64,000 nucleotides of DNA from Leptasterias polaris (Eukaryota; Echinodermata; Asteroidea; Forcipulatida; Asteriidae), in NCBI GenBank assembly GCA_037783415.1, contig JAZGTN010000025.1, positions 2,604,001-2,668,000 on the forward strand. The letters run 5' to 3'. The notes beneath the pieces are model-generated. The model searched no databases, was not told where the DNA came from, and was given only the letters and a program-made list of their open reading frames with translations. Positions 34,923 to 48,400 of this stretch are shown piece after piece (positions within the stretch are counted from its first letter, which is position 1; the number at the start of each line of letters is the position of its first letter). The translations under genes and the position numbers were made by a program.

Positions 34923-35718
34923 AGGCCAAACAAAAAAAATGTTCTGTTTCCGGTTACATGCCATTTTAAAATAGGGTCGGTAGGTCGGAATGTTGGGGTT
35001 TTTGGGGGTATTCTGATACCATGCGAGTGTGTAAAAATACAAAGTACCATACTTGCCCGATTCAATTCATCCAAAACCCAACAGCGAGTGAAAAAAGACT
35101 GCTCCGAAATCCATCAAAGACCTCTTCAGTATTCTTTAAACTCACATGAGGTATGCAGGAGATGTTTCTGGTTAAACCATTAGCACGTGCAAATTCAATG
35201 TACATGTAGGTCATTTACTCACTGAGCAGGGCGGGGAAAAGTCACCGAATTATTGCGTTATCTGGAAGTCATGACATAACTTTCAGTAGGTTTATTTTGT
35301 ACAAGATAAATTTATCTTTCGAATGATTCACACGTATATTTATTTGTTTTTACTGAATTGAAGCTTTTTGATTGTATATGATGACACATCAACTAAATTA
35401 GAAAAAGTTTGCATTGCGTTAGCGTTAGTGTTCCACAGAAAGTTGTGCACGCAAGTTTTTCAACTATGCTGTCAATTCAAACAAGAACAAAATGTTGACA
35501 AAGTGATTGATATCAAAACATACCTTTGGAAATGAACAATCATGTCTTTATTACTTATAAATAAAAAAAATTCCCTCTACAATGTAAATTCCTTCCAATA
35601 ATGTGTGAAAAACATGATTTTTTAAATTTCAAGTCTAATAAAAAGTTTTAGAGTTGCGGCGGAAAGTTGGGGTCGGTCAGGTAACCGGAAACATATATAT
35701 ATTTGTTTAGTTTGGCCT
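34923..35718. mobile_element. 796-bp MITE, AGGCCAAAC terminal inverted repeats
   Basis: Left aggccaaacaaaaaaaatgt and tagggtcggtaggtcggaat; right ggggtcggtcaggtaaccgg and ttagtttggcct. A longer member of the 30535 family; the interior includes caaagacctcttcagtattc shared with 400-425. Confidence 0.8.
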
Positions 35719-36356
35719 CACAATATTCTGCTATCGCACAACAGTTTGAAATACATGTAGTTGAATGAAACCTACATGTACATTACACATGTAGTTTCTT
35801 TGTGATAGGCCTACATGTACGGCTGCTGTACTGCTTCCTCCATTTCACAGGGTTCATAAGTTGACGTCATGTACACGTACACATGACTAACACTATACTC
35901 CGAGCTATTGGTGGGTGGTTTTTGTGTGCGTCATTCAATTGATGCTGCATGCCCATGGTTTGCTCGCAGTGAATGACATGGACTCACTAGGTCAGAGTAC
36001 ATGTATAAAAGACTGTGTGTTCTTACATGCCTTATCTGCATAATTCCCAGGGTACTTTAATGTTTTATTTATAGAAACAAAAACTGGGTACATTTGACAA
36101 CTCTCAGTATTCTCTGGTCTGCTGGCCAATGCCAATGCTAGTTAATATTACCAGAGGACCAGTCTAAATTCTCCCAAAGTAGTACATCCGGCTGGTCCTT
36201 CAAGCTACACTTCACATATAAGTAAGCGATGGTTTAGGGCAGACCCTGGCTTTGCTGTGCACCATCTCCAACATGTACTCAGTAAAATTTTGAACAATGC
36301 TACCATTCTAAACTGGATTTCGAAGTTGCAAATTTATTTTTCTTCTTAAATTACAG
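35719..36356. other. Upstream of NIK exon 1; no gene seen
   Basis: Rich in acatgta words. No TATA-plus-exon structure that I can support. The acceptor at 36355-36356 implies that transcription starts further upstream. Confidence 0.4.
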
Positions 36357-36430
36357 CACTGACATCAGAGATAGACTTGCACCAGACTGCTTCTTGAGCA
36401 ACAACTTTCGCGGGATTGGTGTCAAGCAGG
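36357..36430 (+). other. MAP3K14: 5' UTR part of NIK exon 1
   Basis: A good acceptor (aaattacag) precedes this stretch, and an in-frame TGA at 36395-36397 closes the frame upstream of the proposed ATG. The start context has A at -3 and G at +4. The acceptor implies at least one more upstream non-coding exon, which I could not locate. Confidence 0.5.
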
Positions 36431-36468
36431 ATGGGGTTACCCTGTGATGAAGAGAGTGCAGCTTTCCA
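36431..36468 (+). CDS. MAP3K14: NIK exon 1 (start codon)
   Basis: Encodes MGLPCDEESAAF plus two bases; donor gtaagt. The two leftover bases (CA) join the first base of exon 2 to give Gln. The ATG has a strong start context and an in-frame stop 36 bases upstream. A different upstream start cannot be excluded. Confidence 0.55.
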
Positions 36469-39400
36469 GTAAGTCTGTTTTTTAAAATTATTTTTATTAT
36501 TACATGTACCCATTCACTTTGGCTTACTGTACACATGAAAATGAGATGCACTGAGTTGAAATAACTTTCCTTACATGATCTACATGTAGCTGGTTCTTGT
36601 GAGACAAGACAGTTTTTCCTTTGTGGAGGGCATCTGATTGAAGGAAATGCTTTATTTATACTGCAACATTTCAAAGGGTACCTAGGCAATGACTAGTAGG
36701 TGCGTGGAGTAGCAGTAAACCATATGCACTCGAGCGCCATCTTAAAAATAGACCGCGATGCATGTTTGGAAGGCGAGTACAGCTAAAAAAGAGATTAAGT
36801 TGGTTAGATTGGACGCTGTGCTGTACCTTACGTGTAGCTATGCCAGGTTTTATGTGTGTGGCATTGCTTCACACTCAGTGTGCCATGGTGGGTGCCGAGG
36901 TACATGTAGCAGGGACTCGGATTTCACCCAGAATCCTTTGCACGCCAATCATGCACATTGAATTAACCTTAGAGCGCCCTCTTTTAAAACTGCAGATAGG
37001 CAGTGTTAAAAAACAGTACAGTGGTGGATTTTTTAGCTGTGTATGTTGTACCATATTATTTTAGGCATTTTTGACTCCCGAAAGTAGTGCAATTGGAATT
37101 GTGCCAAACAATCTTGTGAGCTGTTGGACATATAATTCTTGAGTACAAGTATTTGGCACTCTACATGTACAATTGGTGATTATTTGTCAAGTTTTGTCAT
37201 CTTCTCAGACAGACATGAATAATTCATGAACCCTGTTTTTGCAAGAACTCTACATTTTGATTGAATTACATAAACTGAATTGTACCAAATCTTGTGACAT
37301 CATGAGCTGACTGCACTTTACAAGAATTCAATGTTGCCCAATCAGCTCTTTTCAAAGCCAACAACCCTCTTTAAAGATTTTTCACATGGTTTAAAAAGCA
37401 AAATATGCAGGTTACACGTTACTTCCTGTTATTACACACTTTGCAAAGCGTCAACAATTATTCATCATTTATTCACCTGGTTGGAATTCTGCCAAATCTT
37501 GTGATTTTTGGCGATCTGTCCATTCATGAGCTAATTATAATTATTATTATTATTTATTCGGCCATTTCTCAAAAAACAAACACATAATTATACAAATAGT
37601 CTTTATGAAGAGGGGAAAAAGAAAAAAAAGGGGGGAAAAGAAGAAGCTCACATCAAGTTGGCCAGGATTAACAAAAGTGTACTCAAACATTGTAACTCGA
37701 AAGTCTGGTAATCAAAAATTGATATTTTGAACATAAGTAAAAGTGTATACAATAATAGGCCTATACATTTCTCTTTCAGGAATTCTACAATCAGGTTTTA
37801 TAAGTTTATAAGGCCAAGTAAAATAAATAACATGTTGCTCGTCCGGACTTTTTAAAAAGTTGGTGAGGGAGGTCCTTGTTATTTGTTATTTTCAAATTTT
37901 TTGTTATTTTTTCAAGATGGCCACCATGTCTAAGATGGCCGCCATATCGTATTTGAAGATGGTTTGATGGTTTTATGAGCATGTTCTGTATGTCCTCAAA
38001 TTCTGTTTAAAGTCGCCATGTGTGTTTCTGTGTCCATTTTGATAGATATTGTTATTCTTTCCAAGAGTTCTTCTTGCTTTTGCTCCAAAATTATTCTGTG
38101 TGTGTGGCATCACGTCCTGGTGCAAAGATCTCGTTCAAAAAAGAACTGTGGCATGCAAACGTGAAGGGCAAAACGTTTTGAAGAAAATAAGGATTTTCTC
38201 ATGATTGCGTTGTGGAAATAGCATTTTTAGTAAGGCCTACATGCATAAAAAATGAAAATGAATGATACATTTGAAATAGCTCTCAATATGTAAATTGATT
38301 TCAAAGATTTTGATTTAATTTTTTATTTTTATTTTTTAATTTTTAATAACAAATAACACAAAATCGGAGCGGGCGGGGACGAGCAACATTTTATTTATTT
38401 TACTTGGCCTAATTGGCCAATTGATAAATCCAGACTGTCATAAATTATTCATGAGTTTCTCTAGCCAGGAAATTTGTAAGCCTGGGTAGGAATCACAAGA
38501 TTTGGCACAATTCCAAGTGATTGGGCAATTGATAAATCCAGACAGTCATGAATAATTCATGATTTTTGGAGATATCTCGAAAACGCTTCCACCTTTTGAA
38601 ATGAACTTTTCACAGGTTAGTTTCATTGTATATGTATCTGCAATGTTCTATAGGATTAAAGCAATCAAAGGGTTGCAAAAACCAAAGTTATACAAATACT
38701 TTGCCTTTTTTTGTTCAACCCTTTAGAGACCATTAATTTCTGTATAATCATCGCAAAATGCCCAGACTTTGCTAATATTGCTAGTTTCTTTATTGAAATC
38801 GAGCACCCCCCCGAACAAAGATATTGACAAAATAGGGAGACCGCCAACATAGGGCTAGATAGCTCAGTTGGTAGAGCGCCGGCACGTTAAACCGGAGGTC
38901 GTTGGTTCAAATCCCACTCTAGTCAATTTTTCTTTGTTCAACCCAAAATCATTTAAAAATAAAATGAAAGAGAAAGGTTAGTTTCTTGTTTAGAAATTGG
39001 GAAACTATGTCAACATACTACATCCGAAAATTCATATGACTGCTTGACCTGTACTTTGACCTCTTTATGTGAACAAAAGTAGGTAAAACCTTGTGGCCAT
39101 TTGGGCCACTATGGGCATGTCAACATACATAATGTCAACATAAATAAAATGAAAGAGAAAGGTTAGTTTCTTGTTTAGAAATTGGGAAACTATGTCAACA
39201 TACTACATCCGAAAATTCATATGAGGGCTTTGAACTCTTTATGTGAATAGAAGTAGGTAAAACTTTGCGGCCGCCATGGGCCTTTTGGTACAAGCTGCTT
39301 GTGGTCGCTATGGTCTCTAAAGGGTTAATTGATAGTGCTTGGCATGCCTTCAATTGAAACTAAATAACAGTTTCAACTGCAGAGGCCAAGACGCTTCATT

Positions 39401-42400
39401 ACTAATGCATGTAAGTGAATTAGGCTACTTTGTTGCTGAAAATGATGGGGAAAACCAATTAATTAATTTACAATACACACAATGTAAATGTACGTACGTA
39501 CCAAGGAAAATGATCAAAGTATTGACTCCATGTCTTGTGACATTTTGGCATCTTAGTTCCATTAGTTCTGCTCCTAAACATGCTTAAATGATAACAAAAT
39601 AAATGTCACTTTTTTTGTCAGATTGGCTCTCATCCCTGGTATTTATGATATACATTTAAGCATTTTTTTGTAGGCTGACATGCAGACAATGTTACAGTAG
39701 CAATCCAGGCTGCATGGTGAATAATTAACCACTACATGTACATAAAAAAAGTAGTCCCGTGCCCTACTATTTTACCTACTTGTACTTCTACCAAGATTTT
39801 GTTTAGGGTTGGGTTCATGTTTGCTTTCCAGTCAAGCAAATTAGAGAATAGAGGTGTTTGTGTCAGAGTTGTTTGTGGAGTTGTTTGTTATACTGGTTGA
39901 ACAATATCCCCAAATAATTTCAGAAATATTTACATAGTTGGACTTCTTCTAAGGATTTCCTGGTTTCGTGGTTTCATGTTTTCCAGTCAAGTTAATTAGT
40001 GTTTGTATGCAATCGGATGTTTTGTCTCCCACCCAAATATAGAGTGGTGTTTGTTTTCTTTTTTCTGAGCAAATGTTTGTTTGTGATTCTGGTTTCACAA
40101 TATTCCTAAATAATTTATTTTGTGTGTGATTAGAGAATTCCATTTACTTCTGGGAAATTCCAAGCAAACATGGACATTACACAAACATTTTTAATTTATG
40201 TCACAACTTTCATTCCACATAAAAGTTATAGCTAACATACATTTGTGAAAGAAAACATTACTTTCTTTTGGACATTCTGTACCATATTGTATAGACTTGA
40301 TTCAAGTCCCTTTCTCGTGCGAGGTTCCTAACGTAACGCGCCAGCATGCAGCCACAGAATACCAGTGCGCCCTCACCGACAAAATGTAGTTATTTATGCG
40401 GTGGCGATCAAGGGACTTGACGGGGTCGTTTCCTACTCCACGCATTTGAATAGAAAAATCTCCCCAAATGGGGAGATGTACAAATCCAATGGGAGCGTGG
40501 AAGTGCCGCCCCTTTCATTTAGTATTCATCTTGCTCTGTGACGTTTGTATCATGTATCTATGGACGTAAGCATCTCCAGAATGGCTGCCGGGCGGAAGAG
40601 GGGGGTGGGTGTTTTAAGTCGCTGAATTGCATTTGTCAACAATTCAAAGTATGCATTTGCAAACAATACCAATCCCAATGTATACGTAATATTAACTTGA
40701 ATTCAAATAAATTTGTAGTTTTTATATATATTCATGCATTTCGATCCTCGACAAAGTACTTTACCACCCCCGCAAATAAAAAATCAACGAGTCTTCTTTT
40801 TGAACGCGTTTGATTGGACAACAAGTAATGCGCCATAACTTTGCATATTCGTAAGTGAATAAATTTACATATCAGGCAACTGCGGGTTCGTCAAGTCCCT
40901 GTCCCGCGCGCGGAACAGGGAGGTTGGGGAATGCAGAGCGCAAAATAATAGTTTTCTGACGATGAGGCAAGGAAGGGCCTTGCACGGGATTGGGACTTGA
41001 GTCAAGTCTACATATTGTACAAAGGCAGAGATGTTTTCACAAGCTGTGAATGGACCCTTAAAAGTGAGCATATCAAGGTGATTTCTTCAAAGTTAAATAT
41101 GTTTTCCCCTTAGAGATTCTTCCAGCAAAAGTTTTATATCTGTGATAATTAGCACCAGGACTAACTTGAAGCTTCGACAGGGTGTAATGCGACTGACCGA
41201 GAGATAAAGTTATTTCAACTGTAAGAAAAATCCACTGATTATTTTCATGGCATTTCAAATAATCCTTCTACCCTTATGTACACCAATCCGACGAAAAAGA
41301 ATTGGTAGCGCCCTCTATTGACAAAATTTAACAACTGCGGTGTTGCAAGCTGGAAGCACAGTGATCTCTATAGACCTTTCCATTGTTGATAAACAAAGTG
41401 CGCCGGTTGGCATGGACGGCCGAATGTTAACAAAACATTCAATCGTGTTACAAAATATTGTGACCAAATTCAAAATTTTCTGTAAAGATTCATGAACTGA
41501 AATACCTTCCATGATTGGTTGATTTGTTTCCAACAAATTCAACATAATTTTTGAATATTTCGTCACCGACGCCACGAACTGACACACATGTACATGTAGA
41601 TACCAGTAAAAAGTAGCTATCGGAGAAAACAGCGTTTAAAGTCGAACGTTTTTTTAAATCAAGCTTTCCTACAAAATTCCGGGGTATTTTCAACTAGTTT
41701 TCTTATAGTGGGGACTTGATGCTTTAAACTTCATACATACGGTACTTTTTACTGCTTTTCGTCCTAAATTAATCAGCAATAAAGTAAAGGTTTGTGTCAG
41801 TTCGTGGCGTCAAAAATTTACGCAACCAGGCATTTTCCGTCGCCACGAACTGACACCATCCAATGTATTACAATGCGTGTGTGTCAGTTATTGAAAATGT
41901 AGGTCAGCGCGCACGCGCGCTACACACCAAGGTTTGTGTCAGTTCGTGGAAACGTTTTCAATGCGACTGACCAAATCTGTTTTCAAGAGGAGCATGCTAA
42001 GAGGTCAGCAAAGCTGGAGATTCTGGTCATACTGGAGGACATTATTACATGAATTAAGAAATTTGGGGCTCTGCAGATGTCACTGATGATGTATAAAGGG
42101 CAGTACTGCCCTCTACACAATGCCCTACCCACAATGCACTTCTCCAAAGCACATGCGCAGAACTACATGTACTGTGTACATGTGTTGTACATGTACCATT
42201 CCCAATAGCTGTCTGTATAACTTCTGGTTTCATCGTTTGATTGTACAGAAACAATACAGTATTAATGAAATAACATACATGTACGTAGACAAGTTCTAAT
42301 GTTATCATGTGTATAATAAAATAAAGAAATATGAGATATTTCTGAGAATTTTGAGTCAAAAAAGTGAAGTAATGACATTGAAATATCTTACTCTCCGCAA

Positions 42401-45400
42401 ATTGTAGAAATGCCACTGAAAAACATAAAATTCAAGAAGAAGCACAGAACAATCTCCCAAAAGAGCAAACAAAAGCAAAAAGCTCATAATGTCCTGTTTC
42501 TAAATTATCTAAATTTAAGGCCTTAAAAAGCATTAATAAGTATTTAATTCAGTTCTTAGAGGTCTTTAGGTGATAAGAAAATTTCGCTTCCGTGTTGTTT
42601 TGTTTGTGGGGGTATTTTTTTCGAGGATTCAAAAAATGTGTGCATATTCACTGTATGCATTCAGGGTAGTGAAAACACTAGCGAGTGACTCAACATTTTG
42701 GTAGACTCGTCCAGTCGGCGAGTGACTGACAAATTTCTTACCTTTTCATTTTTCAGAATCTCATCTCTGCTTGCTTTATTCACACATTTTGGTTTTTAAC
42801 CTTGTTAAGGGTTGCATTAAAAATGTATTAGAAAGTCTCAAATTTGACTTTCTAAAGTGTGTAGATACACTGTGTTACATGTAGCTAAGCAACGGACATT
42901 GCTTAGCAGCACCGAAAAATCTTGCTCATCAGAAACAGGTTACCAGCCAAAAATACCACATAGTGTAAGGCAAATTGTTTGTGATTGGTTCCCTGCAAAT
43001 TTCTGCTTAAAAGAAATAAATAAAATGGAATTTAAGCACAATTTTGTGGTACCTGACTTTATGAATTTGGACCCTGGTGTCACATTGTAAAATTACTACT
43101 ACAGCCGGGAAAACTCTGTTCCAAAGATGATTCTTAGCTTTGTTGTTTGAATTTCCTTCTAAAATAAATCCGGGGGTTATGATCTCACTGGGGGAAAGTG
43201 AACTTCCTTTCTTTTTTTAATCAGTTTTAATTTTTTGTATCATTGTTTTCCCTTCAGATTATCTGTGACTCCTTATCAGGGCCAAGCGACTGACGGAGAC
43301 AGTGCTGCACCTCCTCCGAGTCGCATGAAATGTAGCGATTGGGCATATATGAAAGTACTCGATGATCGGCAGAACTTGAAGAATACACTAGGTGAGTTAG
43401 CTTTTTTCAACGTTTGTGAGTTAAGTGCACATTTTTTGTGTTTACCTTTGCTTGTAGGCCTACATTTTCAATTGACTTTTTTCAAAAGATAACCAATAAA
43501 TCATGGGCTAACGGGGTTACTCACAAAAATAGGGCACATGTTAATTCCAAATTGACATTTCTGTTACATTTTGCAGCTTATATAATTACCCATTTTGATA
43601 AAAATTGCACTTGAAGGGAAATCAAAAGATGACTGCTTTATACTTCATGATTTACATGTTAGGGTTTTGGGTTAGGGTTTGGAATCTAGGAAAATACACT
43701 AGGGATGTTGGAACATAGGGGTGTAACAAAATCAAACACAGTGGCATTTTACAGAGATTCACATGTTCATATGTAAATAAACTACAAGTCCACAAATTCT
43801 AGGGCTATAGCTCAGTTGGTTGAGCCCTGGTACAATAATCGGGTGGTCATTTGTTCAAATCCTACTGTAGTCAATTTGTCTTTGCTCAACCACAAATTAT
43901 TTAAAACTTATTCAGTCAGTTTCCCTTGGGGTTTTTTGCTTGATATTTGGAAAAAAAAAAGAAAGTTGCATCCCCTTAAGGTGATCCCCTGGCTGCCCCT
44001 TCCCAGGTTGTATCATAAACTTGGGTATGATCCCTGGCTACACAGCAGTTAATGGTTGTTTGGCTTCTGACAGGCACCGGCCCCAACAAAGATATTGAAA
44101 AAATAGGGAGACCACCAAAGTAGGGCTAGATAGCTCAGTTGGTAGAGCGCCAGTATGTGAATCCGGAGGTTGTTGGTTCAAATCCTGCTCTAGTAAATTT
44201 TTCTTTGATCAACCCCAAATTACTACAAATTCTTTGCCACATGATAAATCAATAAAAAGAAGTTGGTTGCAATTTGGTGTAACCCCTAAAAATCTAATGT
44301 TATTGTTCATGTTTTTCCTTTTGACAGGGAGCTTCTCTACATCCTTTAATGAAAATGAGGATACCAAGGGTGAGGTGCCAGAAAAATCATTTTTGGATAA
44401 TAAAATTCTTCAGAACAAAGAAGAAGAGGAGGAAGAGTACAAGATTGACAGGGACTTAAACACTCCTGAGTTTGAGAAGCTGCTGAAGGAGAATCAAAAT
44501 GAGCAGACCGAACACCACGAGACAGTCCTGCCTTCTGAAGTACAGAAAGACGACGAGGATGAGAAGCTGCTGAAGGATAACAAAACTGAGCAGACTGAAC
44601 ACCACCAGACACTCCTGCCTTCTGAAGTAGAGAAAGACGACGAAGATGAGAAGCTTCTGAAGGAGAATCAAACCGAGAAGATCAAACACCACAAGGCACT
44701 CCTGCCTTCTGAAGTAGAGAAAGAAATCAAAGAAAAGAAGCTGCTGAAGGATAACAAAACTGAGGAGACTGAACACCACCAGACACTCCTGCCTTCTGAA
44801 GTAGAGAAAGACGATGAAGATGAGAAGCTTCTGAAGGAGAATCAAACCGAGAAGATCAAACACCACAAGGCACTCCTGCCTTCTGAAGTAGAGAAAGAAA
44901 TCAAAGAAAAGAAGCTGCTGAAGGATAACAAAACTGAGGAGACTGAACACCACCAGACACTCCTGCCTTCTGAAGTAGAGAAAGACGACGAAGATGAGAA
45001 GCTGCTGAAGGAGAATCAAACTGAGCAGACGGAACACCACCAGACAGTCCTGCCTTCTGAAGTACAGAAAGACGACGAGGATGAGAAGCTGCTGCAGGAT
45101 AACAAAACTGAGCAGACAGAACAGCACCAGACACTCCTGCCTTCTGAAGTAGAGAAAGACATCGAAGATGAGAAGCTTCTGAAGGAGAACCAAACTGAGC
45201 AAACCGAACACCACCAGACAGTTCTGCCTTCTGAAGTAGAGAAAGACGACGAAGATGAGAAGCTGCTAAAGGAGAATCAAACTGAGCAGAATGAACACCA
45301 CAAGACATTCCTACCTTCTGAAGTAGAGAAAGACGGTGAAGATGAGAAGCTGCTGAAGGAGAATCAAACTGAGCAGATGGAACACCACCAGACAGTCCTG

Positions 45401-48400
45401 CCTTCTGAAGTAGAGAAAGACAACGAAGATGAGAAGCTGCTTAAGGAGAACCAAACTGAGCAGAATGAACACCACAAGACATTCCTGCCTTCTGAAGTAG
45501 AGAAAGACAGTGAAGATGAGAAGCTGCTGAAGGAGAATCAAACTGAGCAGATGGAACACCACCAGACAGTCCTGCCTTCTGAAGTAGAGAAAGACGACGA
45601 AGATGAGAAGCTGCTTAAGGAGAACCAAACTGAGCAGAATGAACACCTCAAGACACTCCTGCCTTCTGAAGTAGAGAAAGACAACGAAGATGAGAAGCTG
45701 CTGAAGGAGATTCAAACTGAGCAGACGGAACACCACCAGACAGTCCTGCCTTCTGAAGTAGAGAAGGACGACGAAGATGAGAAGCTGCTGAAGGATAACA
45801 AAAGTGAGCAGACAGAACAGCACCAGACACTCCTGCCTTCTGAAGTAGAGAAGGAAGACGAAACTAAGAAGCTTCTGACAAGTAAGTTTTAGAAAGCCCC
45901 GTTTTTCATTCCACTTTGGGCAATGGGGCAGGTCAAAACTAGTATAATGAGTTGAGCTGTCATCCAGCCACCAATGCGTAAAGGTCTGAATCAGAAACAG
46001 AAATTTGAAAGAAAATCATTCAGCATACATGTTTTATTGAAGGCAGCCATGTTGATAAAGTGTAGATGCAACTTTTAAAAAGAGGAATTGTCCATTAAAT
46101 GTATATGAAAATTATGCTTTACCTCAATGCACAGAAGAAGCCACATATCGTCTCTCTGATGACCAGGTTTATCAAGTTAAGAGCTCCACAAAAGGCACGA
46201 GCAGCAATGGAGAGAAAGGGACCTGTCCAACTGACCAACCAAGGAAAGGAAGTGGACAGGTGATGAAACCCTCACACATTATAGTTGGACATTGGTGTTT
46301 TGGAAAATCAAGCAACGTTGATTATTAGAGATTAATTTGTTCGCCCTGTTTGATTATATTTATTCATCTGTTCTTTGCAGGTGGATGTAAGTCTTCCATC
46401 GTTGCTGAACGGGTCAAATGGGGATGAAGACGATGATGATGATGGGAAGAAGCCTCGTCAGATACAGCTGAAGACAACCCATGAGTGTGAGGACCTTAAG
46501 AAGAAGGAGAACAAGAAGAAGGAGAAAGACAAGAAAGAGTCTACGAAGGCAACAACTGCAGGAGACTTTGACAAGTTCAAAATAAATCCCATTGCTGCCG
46601 GAGAAGGGGCAGCGAGAGGGTCCCAGCCTGGTATGAGACAAGATGATGAGTTGTCCATCCTTCAACCTGAAGATACCTCCACTGAAGAGATCCAGACAAA
46701 GAGGAAAAGTGAGGAGAAGGATGAAGACCAGCCCTTTGGAGGTGGTGACCGCAAAGTTCCTGCTGTCAGAGAGCCCACACTTCATCAGGAAGAAATGGAG
46801 CAGAGTGCTCGGGCACCCTTGCCGATTGTAGAGGCTTTCATAGGAGAGGCTTTTGGGGAGGATGAGCTTCAGACCAAGCTGGACCAGTTGTATTTAAGCG
46901 AGAAGGACATGCCTGGGTGGTTGGGGAACCCTGGACCAGCTGGAGACAACAAGCCTATGGAGCAATTCTTATTTGATGTGACCCACAGCTGTCCACAGGG
47001 AGGGAAATGGATGCCTCCCACCCGACACAACTCAGAAGCCATAAAGCGGTTTTACAAAGATAATGGGTGTCATACCCAGATTAGTTTGGGACAGCTACCT
47101 CCCCGTCACCAACAGGAACAGCTAAGAGGCCCACCAGCTCCGACGTTCAAACCGCCTTCCTCCTTGGATCCCCAAGATGCCATTAAGAAAGCTCTGCAGG
47201 GTGACTTCATAAAGGGTCTTGAAGATGGTAAATCCATGGAAGGTTCAGGTGGATCGGATCTGGAGTTTCCCACGGGCGGCACCGCGGCTTCTAGAGTCTG
47301 CTATGGAAAGGAGAAAGACATGGGGAATCTGGTTGAGAGGATTGCCAATCATGAATGCAAAGACTTCCAGGAAGATCAGGATGGAGTGCTACGTTGCAAA
47401 GTAAGAGACTATGTAGAATTTAAAAGTATATAAACCACTTCACTTGGTTTTTTGAAGTTTTGTTAAAAAGTTTTTCGTGGCCACGCGTGGTAATGTTTTT
47501 ATCGGAAACTTTTGGAGCATATTGAGTGATCGTTTTCATTTTGAAGTATGTTTGGCACAATGAAAACCTGACTTAACAAAGGAAAGACAACAACGGTTCT
47601 CAGAATTAGTTTTGTGATTAAACGTTGTCTTGTGAGAAAGTTGAGTAGGCACTCGCCATGATGGGCAGAACCTCAGCCATGGTATGCTGGAATCTCGGAA
47701 GGCTCAAATTTACCTCCCATTGAGCCGAATAAAATGACAAACAATGGTGGCAGCCTGTCCATTCTTGTATGCCACATTTGTATAATAACAGGACAAAGGT
47801 CTGAAATGGGGGGTTACACAGTAACCCCTGGGAAAATGTTTTTGCACGGCAAGTTTTCCTGAACCTGTGGTCACTCCTTGTACGGGTGAAACGAGGTGTA
47901 ATACGGTAGTCCTGGCATTAAAAATTGCCTGCCTAAGTCTTCCAAAGAAATTTGGGGGATAGGATAGAACCCTTATTTTGTTCTCCTTTTTCTTTGACCA
48001 TCTCATGTCGGATGACGTAAAACAAGTAAAACAAACGGTTTTATCATTTTTGTCGTTACTAGAAAACAACATATAGCCAATCAAAATAAGATAAAACTGA
48101 TGCAAGGAATTTCGCTGTGGAAAGTGCTCTTGTGGTCACAAATCTGACTAATTTTATTAAATTGTTTAACTGGAAAAAAATGTCTGTGCTTACTTGAGCA
48201 GAAACACATGCGAAAGCAATAAGTATTATTTGTAAACGATCCAGAAGATTTGACAGCACGTGTGCGTTCACAGTGGATTTACATTGTTGCATACAGGGCA
48301 CAGGCGGCAAGCTTGCGTGCCATTTGCTTTGCTTAAGGTATGCAGTGATTAGGAAAGAGAAATTCTGCTAATGGCCGCTCCATAAAGCAGAAAATGTCTG

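Noticed and set aside
38852..38926. tRNA gene candidates (also near 2104, 43801, 44126, 54279, 61691)
   Set aside because: A- and B-boxes are present, but anticodon arms are defective and each continues into the same SINE body and tail.
44346..45830. Long open frames on the minus strand across the acidic repeat exon (up to 252 codons)
   Set aside because: They result from the 87-bp periodicity of the plus-strand coding repeat; composition is monotonous and no splice or start evidence exists.
44600..45870. TRAF6-binding motifs in the acidic repeat (PSEVEK)
   Set aside because: The sixth position is Lys, not aromatic or acidic, so the consensus fails in the repeats.
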